Source of the DNA: Pantoea sp. A4
GTDB taxonomy: Bacteria > Pseudomonadota > Gammaproteobacteria > Enterobacterales > Enterobacteriaceae
DNA length: 64,000 nucleotides
Assembly (NCBI RefSeq): GCF_000295955.2
Contig: NZ_ALXE01000021.1
Location: 248,001-312,000, forward strand
Direction of reading: 5' to 3'
This document shows positions 8,738 to 22,005 of this stretch, in pieces (the first letter of the stretch is position 1; the number at the start of each line of letters is the position of its first letter). Under the pieces are notes generated by a model. It was not told where the DNA came from, searched no databases, and worked only from the letters and a program-made list of their open reading frames with translations. Position numbers and translations under genes: made by a program.

Positions 8738-11014
8738 ATGCTCAATCAAGAACTGGAACTCAGTTTAAATATGGCTTTCGCCAGAGCGCGTGAGCACCGT
8801 CATGAGTTTATGACCGTCGAGCACCTGTTACTGGCTTTGCTCAGTAACCCATCTGCCCGGGAAGCATTAGAAGCTTGCTCGGTGGATATTGTGGCGCTGC
8901 GGCAGGAACTTGAAACCTTCATCGAACAAACCACACCTGTGCTGCCTGCCAGCGAAGAAGAGCGTGATACACAGCCTACGCTCAGCTTCCAGCGCGTGCT
9001 CCAGCGTGCGGTCTTCCACGTTCAGTCATCCGGCCGTAGCGAAGTCTCCGGCGCGAATGTGCTGGTCGCCATTTTCAGCGAGCAGGAGTCACAGGCTGCC
9101 TATCTGCTGCGCAAACATGAAGTCAGTCGTCTCGACGTAGTGAACTTCATCTCTCACGGCACACGCAAAGATGAGCCTTCTCAGGCTCCGAATGCGGAAA
9201 ATCCAGTTAACGAAGAGCAAGCAGGCGGGGAGGAACGTATGGAAAACTTCACCACCAATCTCAATCAGCTTGCACGCGTTGGCGGGATCGACCCGCTGAT
9301 TGGTCGTGACAAGGAACTGGAACGTACCATTCAGGTGCTGTGCCGCCGCCGTAAAAATAACCCGCTGTTAGTGGGTGAATCTGGCGTGGGTAAAACCGCG
9401 ATTGCCGAAGGGCTCGCCTGGCGTATCGTGCAGGGTGACGTGCCAGAAGTGATGCAGGATTGCACCATTTACTCGCTGGATATCGGTTCACTGCTGGCGG
9501 GAACCAAATACCGTGGTGATTTCGAAAAACGCTTTAAAGCGCTGCTGAAACAGCTTGAACAGGATACCAACAGTATTCTGTTCATCGATGAGATCCACAC
9601 CATCATTGGTGCGGGTGCGGCTTCTGGTGGCCAGGTTGATGCGGCGAATCTGATCAAGCCGCTGCTCTCCAGCGGTAAAATCCGTGTGATGGGCTCAACC
9701 ACCTATCAGGAGTTCAGCAACATCTTCGAAAAAGATCGTGCGCTGGCGCGTCGTTTCCAGAAAATAGACATCACCGAGCCTTCCGCTGAAGAAACGGTGC
9801 AGATCCTGAACGGTCTGAAACCGAAATATGAAGCGCACCACGACGTGCGTTACACGGCGAAAGCGATTCGTGCTGCGGTTGAGCTGGCAGTGAAATACAT
9901 CAACGATCGTCATCTGCCAGACAAGGCGATTGACGTGATTGATGAAGCGGGCGCACGTGCGCGTCTGCTTCCGGTCAGCAAACGCAAAAAAACCGTTAAC
10001 GTGGCGGATATTGAATCAGTGGTGGCGCGTATTGCTCGTATTCCAGAGCAAAGCGTGTCAGCCAGCGATCGCGATACGTTGAAAAACCTCGGCGACCGCC
10101 TGAAAATGCTGGTCTTTGGTCAGGACAATGCGATTGAAGCATTGACCGAAGCCATCAAAATGAGCCGCGCGGGTCTGAGCCAGGATCGCAAACCGGTCGG
10201 TTCCTTCCTGTTTGCTGGCCCAACCGGCGTAGGTAAAACCGAAGTTACGGTGCAGCTGGCAAAAGCGCTGGGTATTGAGCTGCTGCGTTTTGACATGTCT
10301 GAATACATGGAGCGCCACACGGTCAGCCGTTTGATTGGTGCACCTCCGGGCTATGTTGGTTTTGACCAGGGCGGCCTGCTGACGGATGCGGTGATTAAGC
10401 ATCCTCACGCGGTAGTGTTGCTGGACGAGATCGAAAAAGCGCACCCGGACGTGTTCAACCTGCTGCTGCAGGTGATGGATAACGGGATGTTGACCGATAA
10501 CAACGGTCGCAAAGCGGACTTCCGCAACGTGGTATTGGTGATGACCACCAACGCCGGCGTGCGTGAAACCGAACGTAAATCCATTGGCCTGATTCATCAG
10601 GACAACAGTACGGATGCGATGGAAGAGATCAAAAAGATCTTTACGCCAGAGTTCCGTAACCGTCTCGACAACATTATCTGGTTCAAACACCTCTCTACCG
10701 AGGTGATTCATCTGGTGGTCGATAAGTTTATTGTCGAACTGCAGGTGCAGCTGGATGCCAAAGGCGTGTCGCTCGAAGTCAGTGATGAAGCCCGCGACTG
10801 GCTGGCAGAGAAAGGCTACGATCGCGCAATGGGCGCACGTCCAATGGCGCGTACCGTGCAGGAAAGCCTGAAGAAACCGCTGGCGAATGAACTGCTGTTT
10901 GGTTCACTGGTGGATGGCGGCTCGGTGTCCGTTGCACTCGATAAAGAGAACAACCAACTGACCTACCACTTCCTCAGCGCTGAGAAGCGTAAAACGGAAG
11001 GCACCGTGCATTAA
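8738..11014 (+). CDS. clpA: ATP-dependent Clp protease ATP-binding subunit ClpA
   Basis: Hexameric AAA+ unfoldase that feeds proteins to ClpP. The 758-residue length equals the E. coli protein. Order of parts: Clp N-domain (about 1-140), an acidic linker, first AAA+ module with Walker [14 protein letters not shown] (near 214), second module with [11 protein letters not shown] (near 495), and a C-terminal D2-small domain. It starts with GGAGG 6 nt before the ATG and ends just before a strong terminator. No clpP lies beside it, which is normal for enterics. Confidence 0.98.
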   Translation: MLNQELELSLNMAFARAREHRHEFMTVEHLLLALLSNPSAREALEACSVDIVALRQELETFIEQTTPVLPASEEERDTQPTLSFQRVLQRAVFHVQSSGRSEVSGANVLVAIFSEQESQAAYLLRKHEVSRLDVVNFISHGTRKDEPSQAPNAENPVNEEQAGGEERMENFTTNLNQLARVGGIDPLIGRDKELERTIQVLCRRRKNNPLLVGESGVGKTAIAEGLAWRIVQGDVPEVMQDCTIYSLDIGSLLAGTKYRGDFEKRFKALLKQLEQDTNSILFIDEIHTIIGAGAASGGQVDAANLIKPLLSSGKIRVMGSTTYQEFSNIFEKDRALARRFQKIDITEPSAEETVQILNGLKPKYEAHHDVRYTAKAIRAAVELAVKYINDRHLPDKAIDVIDEAGARARLLPVSKRKKTVNVADIESVVARIARIPEQSVSASDRDTLKNLGDRLKMLVFGQDNAIEALTEAIKMSRAGLSQDRKPVGSFLFAGPTGVGKTEVTVQLAKALGIELLRFDMSEYMERHTVSRLIGAPPGYVGFDQGGLLTDAVIKHPHAVVLLDEIEKAHPDVFNLLLQVMDNGMLTDNNGRKADFRNVVLVMTTNAGVRETERKSIGLIHQDNSTDAMEEIKKIFTPEFRNRLDNIIWFKHLSTEVIHLVVDKFIVELQVQLDAKGVSLEVSDEARDWLAEKGYDRAMGARPMARTVQESLKKPLANELLFGSLVDGGSVSVALDKENNQLTYHFLSAEKRKTEGTVH

Positions 11015-11032
11015 CCGGTGATACAGGAAAAC

Positions 11033-11066
11033 AAAAAGGCCGGAGATTGCTCTCCGGCCTTTTTTC
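11033..11066 (+). terminator. Intrinsic terminator of clpA
   Basis: A 9-bp GC-rich stem GGCCGGAGA/TCTCCGGCC with loop TTGC is preceded by AAAAA and followed by TTTTTT. This is a textbook terminator. Confidence 0.93.
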
Positions 11067-11170
11067 TGTGCTTTATCTGCGGCAATCAGTGGGAAGTTGT
11101 TTGCCTCTGACGCTGCACCCTTTCAGCAGATGAGAAAAGGGCAGATGAAGCACAGTGAGCAGGGCAAATC

Positions 11171-11725
<555 letters not shown>

Positions 11726-12418
11726 TTAAAAAAGTGTCTGTTTTTGCCAACATTCAACGCCCACAGACTGAGAAGCCAGCTCCTGCACATAACGTAAATA
11801 GTCTACGCGGCCAATCTCTTGCGCACCGAGTGAAGCCGTGTGTGGGTTAATCACCTGACAATCCACTAACACGCCCTGATGGCGTAAAAAGTGCTGACAA
11901 AACACCAGTAAAGCAGTTTTTGAGGCATTTTCTTTGCGGCTAAACATCGACTCACCACAAAACATTTTTCCCAGAGAGAGGCCATACATCCCGCCGACCA
12001 GGGCATCCTGATGCCAGACTTCAATCGAGTGCGCATGGCCCAGTTCAAACAGACGCAGCCAGGCCCGTTTGACCTCAAAAGTGATCCAGGTGCCTTCATC
12101 ACGCTGGCTGGCACAGCCCTCAATAACGCTCGCAAAGGCATGATTCATGGTCACGCGATAGGGTGAGCGCTGGTGAAAACGCTTCATGCTGCGGCTGAGA
12201 TGGAAGTTTTCGGGTAACAGCACGGCGCGTGGGTCGGGTGACCACCATAAAATCGGATCGCCAGGGGAGAACCACGGGAAGATACCGCTATTATACGCGC
12301 TTAACAGGCGGGCAGGGGAGAGGTCGCCTCCCATAGCAAGCAGGCCATTTGGCTCGCGTAATGCCATTTCCGGCGGCGGAAAATGGAGCGATTCTCGTGA
12401 AAGCTGTATCAGTCTCAT
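11726..12418 (-). CDS. aat: Leucyl/phenylalanyl-tRNA--protein transferase
   Basis: Cytosolic enzyme that adds Leu or Phe to proteins with N-terminal Arg or Lys, creating N-degrons read by ClpS/ClpAP encoded 2 kb away. The 230-residue protein carries the family core: [26 protein letters not shown] near 25-42, [15 protein letters not shown] near 50-64 and the GGMYG segment. Length is typical (about 234). It follows cydC closely on the same strand and precedes infA. Confidence 0.96.
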   Translation of the reverse strand: MRLIQLSRESLHFPPPEMALREPNGLLAMGGDLSPARLLSAYNSGIFPWFSPGDPILWWSPDPRAVLLPENFHLSRSMKRFHQRSPYRVTMNHAFASVIEGCASQRDEGTWITFEVKRAWLRLFELGHAHSIEVWHQDALVGGMYGLSLGKMFCGESMFSRKENASKTALLVFCQHFLRHQGVLVDCQVINPHTASLGAQEIGRVDYLRYVQELASQSVGVECWQKQTLF

Positions 12419-12451
12419 TGTGTTGTCATACCCGTTTAATCTCCGTATAGA

Positions 12452-14161
12452 CTATAGCGCAAAGCGCCTGTGGAGACGCCAGTAATCCCCCTGACTGGCG
12501 ATTAACAGGTCGTGTGTTCCCTGTTCACTTAACTGGCCTGCCTCCATGACACAAATACGATCCAACTGATGTAGCTGAGTGAGGCGGTGCGTGACCATTA
12601 ACAACGTTTTATCCTGGGTGACGCGGAAGATCAGGTCGAGGATCTGGCGTTCGGTATGGCTGTCCAGGCCTTCAGTGGGTTCATCCAGCAGCCAGAGATC
12701 GCCATCATGTAACAGGGCACGTGCAATGCCTATACGCCGCAACTCTCCGCCAGACAATGGCCTACCGCCATCACCCATCCACATATCCAACTGTTCATCC
12801 TCCTCTGCCAGATAGCGCAGACCGACCTGTTCCAGCACCTGCAACAGCCTTTCGTCACTTGCATCTGGCCGCGCGATCAATAAATTTTCACGCAGTGTAC
12901 GAGAGAAAAGATAGATGCGTTGAGGCATTACGCTGATGCGTTGACGTAATGCGGTTTCGTCCCAGCGGGTTATCGGTTGCTGGTTGAGCAGGATATCACC
13001 GCATGCCGCCTCGGCCTGGCGAGTGAGTAACGCTAAGATTGTCGACTTGCCACAGCCCGTTGGGCCGAGCAGTGCCACATGCTCACCGGCGTTGATCGTC
13101 AAACATAAGTCGTTAAGCACTGGTTCAAGACGCTGAGGCCAGGTGAAATGCAGATGATTGAGTTCAACGGTCATCCCGGCATGTTGTGGCAGTGGCGTGG
13201 AGGGATAAACCATCGCCGCAGATTGTTGGGTGATTTGGCTAACGCGCTGCGCTGCGCTAATGACCTGTGCCAGCGGGAGAAATGCTGCCGTCACTGGACC
13301 CAACGCTTCGAACGCGGCGAGGGCGCAAAACAGCATCAGGGCCATTATCGGTCCTTTGTCCGCCTGAGCCGCTGCCAGCCACAACAGCAAGGTTGCGGTA
13401 CAGCCGCTTATCAGCAGCAGCAATGCCTGCGATTTTGCCTGCAATCGCTGCTGCTGGAGCTGTGCCTGCTGCCAGCGCTGTTCTTGTTGATCGATCTCTT
13501 TACGCCATGCAGCACTGGCACCGTAAATCATGAGCTCAGCCTGGCCCTCCAGCCACTGGAGCAGCTGCTGATGCCAGAGATTGCGTGCGCTGCCAATGGT
13601 GTATCCCAATGGTCTGGCTTGCCGCCAGAACAAGGCGGGCAATAACAGCAGGGTGAGCAGCATAATGCCGCCCAGCGTCAAAGCCAGCGGCACATCAATC
13701 AGGCTCAGGCCGATGCTCACGCTGACAATCACCACCAGTGCACCTGCCAGTGGCGCAATCACGCGCAGATAGAGGTGATCCAGAGTATCCACATCAGCAA
13801 CAAAACGGCTCAGCAGATCGCCATGACGAAAACGGGCAAGCTGAAAAGGGGCCAGTACCATTAAGCGGGAGAAGGTGAACACGCGCAGGTGCTGCAACAC
13901 GCGAAAGGTAGCGTCATGGCTGACCAGCCGCTCTGCGTAGCGAGCAGCGGTGCGAATGATGGCTGCACCGCGAACACCCGCAGCGGGCAGCATGTAATTA
14001 AAACTGTAAAGCCCCGCACTGCCAGCCACGGCACTGGCGGCAAGAAACCAGCCGGACAGGGTCAACAAGCCGATACTAGCGAGCAGGGCGAGTATCGCGA
14101 GCACAATCCCGAGCGACAGACGCACAGGATGACGACGCCACAGGCGCAACAGTGACCACAT
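12452..14161 (-). CDS. cydC: CydDC thiol exporter subunit CydC
   Basis: Half of the heterodimeric ABC exporter moving cysteine and glutathione to the periplasm, needed for cytochrome bd assembly. There are six membrane segments (about residues 15-310), then an ATPase domain with Walker A GPTGCGKST, signature LSGGELRR and Walker B LWLLDEPTEGLD. Length is 569 aa (573 in E. coli). The ATG overlaps the cydD stop by one base (TAATG), indicating translational coupling. Confidence 0.96.
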   Translation of the reverse strand: MWSLLRLWRRHPVRLSLGIVLAILALLASIGLLTLSGWFLAASAVAGSAGLYSFNYMLPAAGVRGAAIIRTAARYAERLVSHDATFRVLQHLRVFTFSRLMVLAPFQLARFRHGDLLSRFVADVDTLDHLYLRVIAPLAGALVVIVSVSIGLSLIDVPLALTLGGIMLLTLLLLPALFWRQARPLGYTIGSARNLWHQQLLQWLEGQAELMIYGASAAWRKEIDQQEQRWQQAQLQQQRLQAKSQALLLLISGCTATLLLWLAAAQADKGPIMALMLFCALAAFEALGPVTAAFLPLAQVISAAQRVSQITQQSAAMVYPSTPLPQHAGMTVELNHLHFTWPQRLEPVLNDLCLTINAGEHVALLGPTGCGKSTILALLTRQAEAACGDILLNQQPITRWDETALRQRISVMPQRIYLFSRTLRENLLIARPDASDERLLQVLEQVGLRYLAEEDEQLDMWMGDGGRPLSGGELRRIGIARALLHDGDLWLLDEPTEGLDSHTERQILDLIFRVTQDKTLLMVTHRLTQLHQLDRICVMEAGQLSEQGTHDLLIASQGDYWRLHRRFAL

Positions 14162-15906
14162 TACGCAAGCTCCTTATGATTCATCAGCGCCTCTGGCATC
14201 GATTCCGCAGGCCCTTGAAAAATAAATGTTCCTTGCTGCATAACCCAGACGCGATCCCAGCGATGCACTTCACGCTGGTCGTGGCTGATCATCAAGGTGG
14301 TTTGCTGCTGAGCGGCTTGTACGAGAGCGTGCATCACCAGCCGTTCGCTGTGTTGATCGAGGCTAGCGGTAGGCTCATCCAGCAGCAGCAGGGCCGCTGG
14401 CTTATACAAGGCTCGGGCCACCGCAACGCGTTGTGCCTGCCCCACGGAAAGCCCTATGCCCGCATCGCCCGTTGCACTGTCGAGACCGGCGGGCAGGCGC
14501 GCGAGGAATTCACTCACCCCCGCTTGATCCAGCACCTGTTGCAGGCGTTCCGGCTGTTCGTTGCCTGATAGCACGATATTTTGCCGTAGCGTTGGCGCGG
14601 GCAACTGCGGATTCTGCCCGACCCATGCGAGATGCTGTTGCCACTGTTCGCGTGCAATATCGCGCAACTCTGTGCCATTGACCTTGAGTGAGCCGCTATA
14701 GGGCAAAAAGCCTAACAGGACGTTCATCAGGGCACTTTTTCCCGCGCCGCTAGCGCCAATCAGCAGCACCCTTTCCCCAGGAGAAAGGGTAAAACTGAGC
14801 GCGGAAGTCAGGGCTTTACCGTGAATGGTGGTGACAACCAGGTCTTTCGCGTCGAGCTGAAAAGGGGCCTGGGGCAGAACGGCTGGATCGCAGGTGGGGA
14901 TTGCAGGCTCAGGCGCTTCCACCATAAACGTCTGGAGGGCATCCGCGCCGCCAACGGCTTGCGCCTTGGCATGATAAAAGGTGCCGAGATCGCGCAGCGG
15001 CTGGAAAAACTCAGGCGCCAGGATCAAAGCCAGAAAACCGGAAAATAACGTTACCCCGGTGCCGTAATGGCCAAAATTCAGTTCGCCCAGATAGGAAAAA
15101 CCAAAATAGACGGCGACAACGGCAATCGCCAGTGAGGCGAAGAACTCCAGTACCGCAGAGGAGAGAAAGGCGAGGCGTAACACTTCCATGGTGCGTTTAC
15201 GGAAGTCTTCACTCGCGTTGGCAATCGCCTGCTGTTCAGCGGTGGTGCGATGAAATAGTTGGAGGGTATCACGCCCACGCAGGCGGTCGAGAAAATCCCC
15301 ACTCAGACGGGCCAGCGCCTGAAAATTACGCCGGTTTGCTTCTGCGGCTCCCATGCCCACCAGGGCCATAAAGAAGGGAATCAGGGGAGCACTAACCAGT
15401 AAAATTAATCCAGCGGCCCAGTTGAGGGGAAACAGGGTAATCAGGATGATGCAGGGGATAAGGGCGGCGAGTGAGAGTTGCGGCAGGTAGCGTGCGTAGT
15501 AATCCTGCATCTCTTCAATCTGTTCCAGCAGCAACGTAGCCCAACTGCCCGCCGGTTTTCCTTTGATCCATGCCGGGCCCAGAGAGGCAAGGCGATCGAG
15601 TACCTGTTGACGCAGTTTGCGCCGAATAGCCAGTCCGGCACGGAAGCCGGCTAAATCGCGCAGGTATTGAATCAATGCTCGTAGTACAAAGCAGGCCAGC
15701 AGCCAGAGAAACGCCGGACCCAGAGCCGTACGGGGCACCTTGTCGATAATCAGGTATTGCAGCAAGCTGGCTATCAGCCAGGCCTGCCAGACGATCAAGA
15801 GAGCGCTGACCACGCCCAAACATGAAGTCAGGTGCAGCCAGTGCCCACCGTGGCGGCGCTGTAGCCGCAGCCAGCGCAGAAGTTCCTGCTGTCGAGTTTT
15901 GTTCAT
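14161..15906 (-). CDS. cydD: CydDC thiol exporter subunit CydD
   Basis: Partner half-transporter of CydC. The sequence starts MNKTRQQELLRWLRLQ, has six membrane segments, and the family-typical GPAWIKGKPAGSWATLL segment near 110. The ATPase domain shows GASGAGKSAL, LSVGQAQR and LLLLDEPTASLD. The signature LSVGQ, with valine instead of glycine, is the usual CydD form. Length is 581 aa (588 in E. coli). It begins the cydD-cydC-aat transcription unit, downstream of the trxB terminator. Confidence 0.96.
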   Translation of the reverse strand: MNKTRQQELLRWLRLQRRHGGHWLHLTSCLGVVSALLIVWQAWLIASLLQYLIIDKVPRTALGPAFLWLLACFVLRALIQYLRDLAGFRAGLAIRRKLRQQVLDRLASLGPAWIKGKPAGSWATLLLEQIEEMQDYYARYLPQLSLAALIPCIILITLFPLNWAAGLILLVSAPLIPFFMALVGMGAAEANRRNFQALARLSGDFLDRLRGRDTLQLFHRTTAEQQAIANASEDFRKRTMEVLRLAFLSSAVLEFFASLAIAVVAVYFGFSYLGELNFGHYGTGVTLFSGFLALILAPEFFQPLRDLGTFYHAKAQAVGGADALQTFMVEAPEPAIPTCDPAVLPQAPFQLDAKDLVVTTIHGKALTSALSFTLSPGERVLLIGASGAGKSALMNVLLGFLPYSGSLKVNGTELRDIAREQWQQHLAWVGQNPQLPAPTLRQNIVLSGNEQPERLQQVLDQAGVSEFLARLPAGLDSATGDAGIGLSVGQAQRVAVARALYKPAALLLLDEPTASLDQHSERLVMHALVQAAQQQTTLMISHDQREVHRWDRVWVMQQGTFIFQGPAESMPEALMNHKELA

Positions 15907-15987
15907 TAAACGTTGCCCGAGCCAGAAAAAAGAGTCAGGAGATAATTTCCCCTGGAAATTAGCGGGTTAATCTAGCACGAGGGCAAT

Positions 15988-16016
15988 AAAAAAGGCGACG
16001 GAAAACCGTCGCCTTT
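15988..16016 (-). terminator. trxB terminator
   Basis: On the minus strand AAAGGCGACGG-TTTT-CCGTCGCCTTTTTTATT forms an 11-bp stem followed by a T run, just after the trxB stop and before cydD. Confidence 0.9.
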
Positions 16017-16043
16017 ATGAAGTCAGATCAGATGGTTAACAAC

Positions 16044-17531
<1,488 letters not shown>

Positions 17532-18026
17532 ATGGTAGACAACAAGAAGCGCCCCGGGAAAGACCTCGATCGTATCGACCGTAACATTCTGAATGAGCTG
17601 CAGAAAGATGGCCGAATTTCTAACGTCGAGCTTTCCAAACGCGTCGGTTTATCACCAACGCCGTGTCTTGAACGTGTTCGTCGTCTGGAGCGCCAAGGGT
17701 TCATCCTCGGCTATACTGCACTTCTGAACCCACACTATCTGGATGCATCACTGCTGGTATTTGTTGAGATTACTCTGAATCGTGGTGCGCCGGATGTGTT
17801 TGAACAATTTAACGCCGCTGTACAAAAACTTGAGGAAACTCAAGAGTGTCACCTGGTTTCTGGTGATTTCGACTACCTGCTGAAAACGCGCGTGCCGGAC
17901 ATGTCTGCTTATCGCAAACTGTTGGGCGAAACCTTGCTACGCCTGCCGGGCGTTAACGATACGCGTACCTATGTAGTGATGGAAGAGGTCAAACAGAGCA
18001 ACCGTCTGGTGATCAAAACCCGTTAA
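17532..18026 (+). CDS. lrp: Leucine-responsive regulatory protein Lrp
   Basis: Global transcription regulator binding DNA as octamer/hexadecamer, responsive to leucine. The 164-residue protein is nearly the enterobacterial consensus: helix-turn-helix in RISNVELSKRVGLSPTPCLERVRRLE (about residues 28-53; cited here only by its key parts RISNVELSKRVG and CLERVRRLE), then the RAM ligand-binding domain. ATG at 17532 follows the purine-rich GGAATTAAGAGAGA leader. It is followed by a hairpin terminator and ftsK. Confidence 0.98.
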   Translation: MVDNKKRPGKDLDRIDRNILNELQKDGRISNVELSKRVGLSPTPCLERVRRLERQGFILGYTALLNPHYLDASLLVFVEITLNRGAPDVFEQFNAAVQKLEETQECHLVSGDFDYLLKTRVPDMSAYRKLLGETLLRLPGVNDTRTYVVMEEVKQSNRLVIKTR

Positions 18027-18085
18027 TGCAGGGCAGGTGCAAATCCCGTGGGATTTAGGTACACTCCTGTGAATACATACAGGAC

Positions 18086-18119
18086 CAGCGTCGGGCTTCT
18101 CCGACGCTGTTGTCTTCTT
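18086..18119 (+). terminator. Terminator after lrp
   Basis: CAGCGTCGG/CCGACGCTG is a 9-bp stem with a 6-nt loop followed by TTGTCTTCTT, located between lrp and ftsK. The T run is interrupted. Confidence 0.75.
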
Positions 18120-18145
18120 AATTTACAGGCACCTGGAGAGTTCTC

Positions 18146-21100
18146 TTGAGCCAGGAATATACAGAAGATAAAGACGTCGTATTACAACCGCTCAGCAGCG
18201 GGCGTCGTTTGCTGGAAGCTTTACTCATTCTCGTTGCACTTTTCGCCATCTATTTGATGGTTTCCCTTGTCACCTTTAACCCTTCCGATCCCAGTTGGTC
18301 ACAGACCGCCTGGCATGAACCTATTCATAACCTTGGTGGTGCACCAGGCGCATGGATGGCGGATACCCTGTTATTTGTCTTTGGCGTGATGGGCTATGCC
18401 ATTCCGCCCGTGATCGTGGGCCTGTGCTGGAAAGCCTTTCGCCAACGTGATAACCAGGATTACATCGACTACTTTGCGATTGGCCTGCGCCTGATTGGCG
18501 TGCTGGCATTGGTGGTGACCACCTGTGGCCTGGCCGCGCTAAACGCTGATGATATCTGGTACTTCGCTTCAGGTGGCGTGATTGGCAGTCTGATCAGCAG
18601 TGCTATCGCACCTTACCTCAATCCGGTCGTCAGTACGCTGGCGCTGCTGGTGGTTTGGGCTGCGGGTATCACCCTCTATACCGGCTGGTCATGGCTGACG
18701 ATTGCCGAACGCATTGGTGGCGTAGTGATGGGCGTATTAACCTTCGCCAGTAACCGCTCACGTCATGATGAACCCTGGCAGGAGGAAGAGGAGGAAGAGT
18801 ATACCGATGAGCAGCATACTGCGGAGCCTCTGACTGCGGCTGCACGCCAGGAATCCGATGAAGAGGATGACGTCCTGCTGGCCGCACCGCGTCGTCCTGA
18901 TGAAGTCCCTCAGGCACCTGCGGAAAATGCCGCGACGGTAGCCCTGCCTTCTGACCCTCTGTTAGCCACAGCCGCTGCGGCTACCGCAGCGGCTGTACAT
19001 CAGGCGGCTGTAGCGATGCCAGCGGCTGCGATCCCGGTGGCTGCAGCGCAGAGTTCTGCTGTTCAGCCTACTACATCCGCGCAGCCGTTGAACGAACAGC
19101 CACCTGTTGCAGCTACACCACAGCCGTTGTCTTCCGTGGCACCCGCTGCCTTTAGTCAGCCTGCGTCGTCGGGTGTGGCACAACCAGAAAGCGTCCAGAC
19201 TGCCGCTACAGCGGGAAGCCAGGCACAGCCTGTGTTCACCGGGGATACTTCACAGCCAGCCCCAACCGAGCAGGCACCGCCGCTCTACCGCTTTGAGGTG
19301 CCCGAGTCACAAGGCAGCGCATTTAGCGTGTATGAAGAAGACGATGGCCCGCAGATGGGCAACTGGCGTTCAGCGACTGAAACCGGAGCCGCCGCCGTTG
19401 CCGCGAGTTCTGTTGCCGCTGCTGCACCGTTGTTTGATCTTGCGCCAGAATCAGAGAGTAACCCTCAGGTGAAGCAGGGCATTGGTCCTTCATTACCGCG
19501 CCCTAATCCGGTCAAACTGCCAACGCGACGTGAGCGAGCTTCATGGGGCATCAAACTGCCTTCACAACGCATGGCAGAAGAAAAAGCGAAAGCGGAAGCT
19601 GAGCAAAAGCTGGCGAATACGGAGCAGGTTCCCCCACAGGTTGATCTGGCTGTGCCACATGCCGCAGAGCAGGAGTGGAGTAGCGAAGAACAAGATACCC
19701 TGCAGCAGGCCGAACTACGCCATGCGTTTGCTACGCAGCAGCAGGACCGCTATGGTGCCGACTGGCAAACGTCGTCCGCGCAGGAAGAGGATGATGAAGC
19801 TCAGCAACAGGCCGAGCTGGCACGTCAGTTTGCTGCGCAGCAACAGACCCGCTATGCCCCAGAGCCGCCGGTGCAGAAGCCCGTGTTGGATCTTGGCAAA
19901 GAGAGCATTTTTGATCTCTCACCGATGAAAGATTTGGTGGATGAAGGCCCGGGCGAGCCACTGTTTACACTTTCGGCCACGCCAGAGCCTGCGGCCCCTG
20001 CTGCACCGGCAGTCACCGTTACGCCACCTTCCTCTTATCACCATCAACACTCGCCGTTTGAAATGGCGCGTCAGCGTCAGGCTGCGGCTGCACAAGCTGC
20101 GGCGGCTGAAGTGCAACCTGAGCCGCCTGTCGAACCTGAGTATCAGACGCAGGCATCATCCTATTTTGCACCTGAACCCGTTGTGCCGGAACCTGTTGCT
20201 CCGGCACAAGAAGAAACTGCACAAACCGCGTTCCAGGAGAGTTTGTTCCATCCCTTCCTGGTGCGGCATGAGCAGCCGTTAGAGAAGCCTTCCACACCGC
20301 TGCCAACCCTGGATCTCCTCACTTCGCCACCGCTGGAAGAGGAACCGGTTGATATGTTCGCTCTTGAGCAGACGGCTCGTTTGGTTGAAGCAAGGCTTGG
20401 CGACTACCGTGTGAAAGCGGAAGTGGTGGGGATTTCACCAGGACCAGTAATTACCCGTTTTGAGTTGGATCTTGCACCGGGCGTAAAAGCGTCGCGCATC
20501 TCTAACCTCTCACGGGATTTGGCGCGTTCGCTCTCTGCCGTTGCAGTACGTGTCGTGGAAGTGATTCCCGGCAAACCCTATGTGGGGCTTGAACTGCCTA
20601 ACCGCCATCGCCAGACCGTTTACCTGCGTGAAGTGCTGGACTGCCCGCAGTTCCGTGAAACCACCTCACCGCTGGCAATCGTTCTGGGGAAAGATATTGC
20701 CGGGCAGCCAGTCGTCGCCGATCTGGCGAAAATGCCGCATCTGTTAGTGGCAGGTACGACTGGTTCCGGTAAGTCGGTGGGGGTCAACGCCATGATCCTC
20801 AGCATGCTGTATAAAGCCACCCCGGAAGAGGTGCGCTTTATCATGATCGATCCGAAAATGCTGGAGCTGTCGGTCTATGAAGGGATTCCGCATCTGTTAA
20901 CAGAAGTGGTCACTGACATGAAAGATGCGGCCAATGCGCTGCGCTGGAGTGTGGGTGAAATGGAACGGCGCTATAAGCTGATGTCTGCACTGGGCGTTCG
21001 TAACCTTGCCGGTTACAACGAAAAAGTGCAGCAGGCTGAAGCCATGGGTCGACCGATTCCCGATCCGTTCTGGAAGCCGGGTGATAGCATGGACACCTCA

Positions 21101-21775
21101 CCGCCAGTACTGGAGAAATTGCCGTACATCGTGGTGATGGTGGATGAGTTTGCTGACCTGATGATGGCCGTCGGTAAGAAGGTGGAAGAGCTGATTGCGC
21201 GCCTGGCACAGAAAGCGCGTGCGGCAGGTATCCACCTGGTGCTGGCGACCCAGCGCCCGTCGGTGGATGTCATTACCGGTTTGATCAAAGCAAACATTCC
21301 GACCCGTATCGCCTTTACGGTCTCCAGTAAAATCGACTCCCGTACCATTCTCGATCAGGGGGGCGCGGAATCTCTGTTGGGCATGGGTGATATGCTCTAT
21401 ATGCCACCTAACTCCTCAATGCCGGTGCGTGTTCACGGCGCGTTTGTACGCGACGAGGAAGTCCATGCAGTGGTACAAGACTGGAAAGCGCGTGGTCGAC
21501 CGCAGTACATCGATAGCATTACCGCAGGTGAAGAAGGCGAAGGCGGCGGTGCATCAGTTGAAGGTGGCGACGATCTGGACCCACTGTTCGATCAGGCCGT
21601 GGCATTTGTGGTGGATAAACGTCGTGCCTCCATTTCAGGTGTTCAGCGTCAGTTCCGTATCGGTTACAACCGCGCTGCCCGCATCATTGAGCAAATGGAA
21701 GCGCAAGGCATTGTCTCTGAACCTGGACATAACGGTAACCGCGAGGTGCTCTCACCACCGTCACATGAAATGTAA
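18146..21775 (+). CDS. ftsK: DNA translocase FtsK
   Basis: Divisome protein that pumps chromosomal DNA through the septum and activates XerCD at dif. It starts at TTG (18146), with GGAG 8 nt upstream. Order of parts: four membrane segments in the first 200 residues; a long low-complexity linker rich in Ala, Gln, Pro and Glu (about 210-735); alpha/beta motor with Walker [11 protein letters not shown] near 868-877 and Walker [12 protein letters not shown]; and a C-terminal gamma winged helix (about 1140-1209) that reads KOPS. At 1209 aa it is shorter than E. coli FtsK (1329 aa), the difference lying in the linker. Confidence 0.98.
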   Translation: MSQEYTEDKDVVLQPLSSGRRLLEALLILVALFAIYLMVSLVTFNPSDPSWSQTAWHEPIHNLGGAPGAWMADTLLFVFGVMGYAIPPVIVGLCWKAFRQRDNQDYIDYFAIGLRLIGVLALVVTTCGLAALNADDIWYFASGGVIGSLISSAIAPYLNPVVSTLALLVVWAAGITLYTGWSWLTIAERIGGVVMGVLTFASNRSRHDEPWQEEEEEEYTDEQHTAEPLTAAARQESDEEDDVLLAAPRRPDEVPQAPAENAATVALPSDPLLATAAAATAAAVHQAAVAMPAAAIPVAAAQSSAVQPTTSAQPLNEQPPVAATPQPLSSVAPAAFSQPASSGVAQPESVQTAATAGSQAQPVFTGDTSQPAPTEQAPPLYRFEVPESQGSAFSVYEEDDGPQMGNWRSATETGAAAVAASSVAAAAPLFDLAPESESNPQVKQGIGPSLPRPNPVKLPTRRERASWGIKLPSQRMAEEKAKAEAEQKLANTEQVPPQVDLAVPHAAEQEWSSEEQDTLQQAELRHAFATQQQDRYGADWQTSSAQEEDDEAQQQAELARQFAAQQQTRYAPEPPVQKPVLDLGKESIFDLSPMKDLVDEGPGEPLFTLSATPEPAAPAAPAVTVTPPSSYHHQHSPFEMARQRQAAAAQAAAAEVQPEPPVEPEYQTQASSYFAPEPVVPEPVAPAQEETAQTAFQESLFHPFLVRHEQPLEKPSTPLPTLDLLTSPPLEEEPVDMFALEQTARLVEARLGDYRVKAEVVGISPGPVITRFELDLAPGVKASRISNLSRDLARSLSAVAVRVVEVIPGKPYVGLELPNRHRQTVYLREVLDCPQFRETTSPLAIVLGKDIAGQPVVADLAKMPHLLVAGTTGSGKSVGVNAMILSMLYKATPEEVRFIMIDPKMLELSVYEGIPHLLTEVVTDMKDAANALRWSVGEMERRYKLMSALGVRNLAGYNEKVQQAEAMGRPIPDPFWKPGDSMDTSPPVLEKLPYIVVMVDEFADLMMAVGKKVEELIARLAQKARAAGIHLVLATQRPSVDVITGLIKANIPTRIAFTVSSKIDSRTILDQGGAESLLGMGDMLYMPPNSSMPVRVHGAFVRDEEVHAVVQDWKARGRPQYIDSITAGEEGEGGGASVEGGDDLDPLFDQAVAFVVDKRRASISGVQRQFRIGYNRAARIIEQMEAQGIVSEPGHNGNREVLSPPSHEM

Positions 21776-21856
21776 TGCGACGCGCGGGCCGAGCCGCCTT
21801 TTTGCCAGGCGGCTCAGTCAGTAACAATTGTTACGGTTGTCTTTACAGGGTTTTAC

Positions 21857-21885
21857 CGGGCCAGCGTATGCTGGCCCGTTGTGTA
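21857..21885 (+). terminator. Hairpin between ftsK and lolA, possible terminator
   Basis: CGGGCCAGC-GTAT-GCTGGCCCG is a perfect 9-bp stem followed by TTGTGTAT. A second GC-rich hairpin (GAGCCGCC/GGCGGCTC, 21791-21815) precedes it. The T run is poor, so strength is uncertain. Confidence 0.45.
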
Positions 21886-22005
21886 TCTGACAAACCACCC
21901 CATATAATTCGCAAGTTTAGGGTTATTCTCCTGGCAACTTGCGCTCGCAGCGACCAAAGTAAGTGCTGTAACAGCGGAAAACAGACCAATAAGGAATTGA
22001 AGCAG

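Noticed and set aside
10058-10711. 217-codon minus-strand ORF inside clpA.
   Set aside because: Antisense shadow of the second AAA+ module; no RBS or family features.
21775-22005. N-terminal extension of lolA from 21775.
   Set aside because: Would cover the ftsK-lolA hairpins and bury the signal peptide; ATG 22006 has the RBS.
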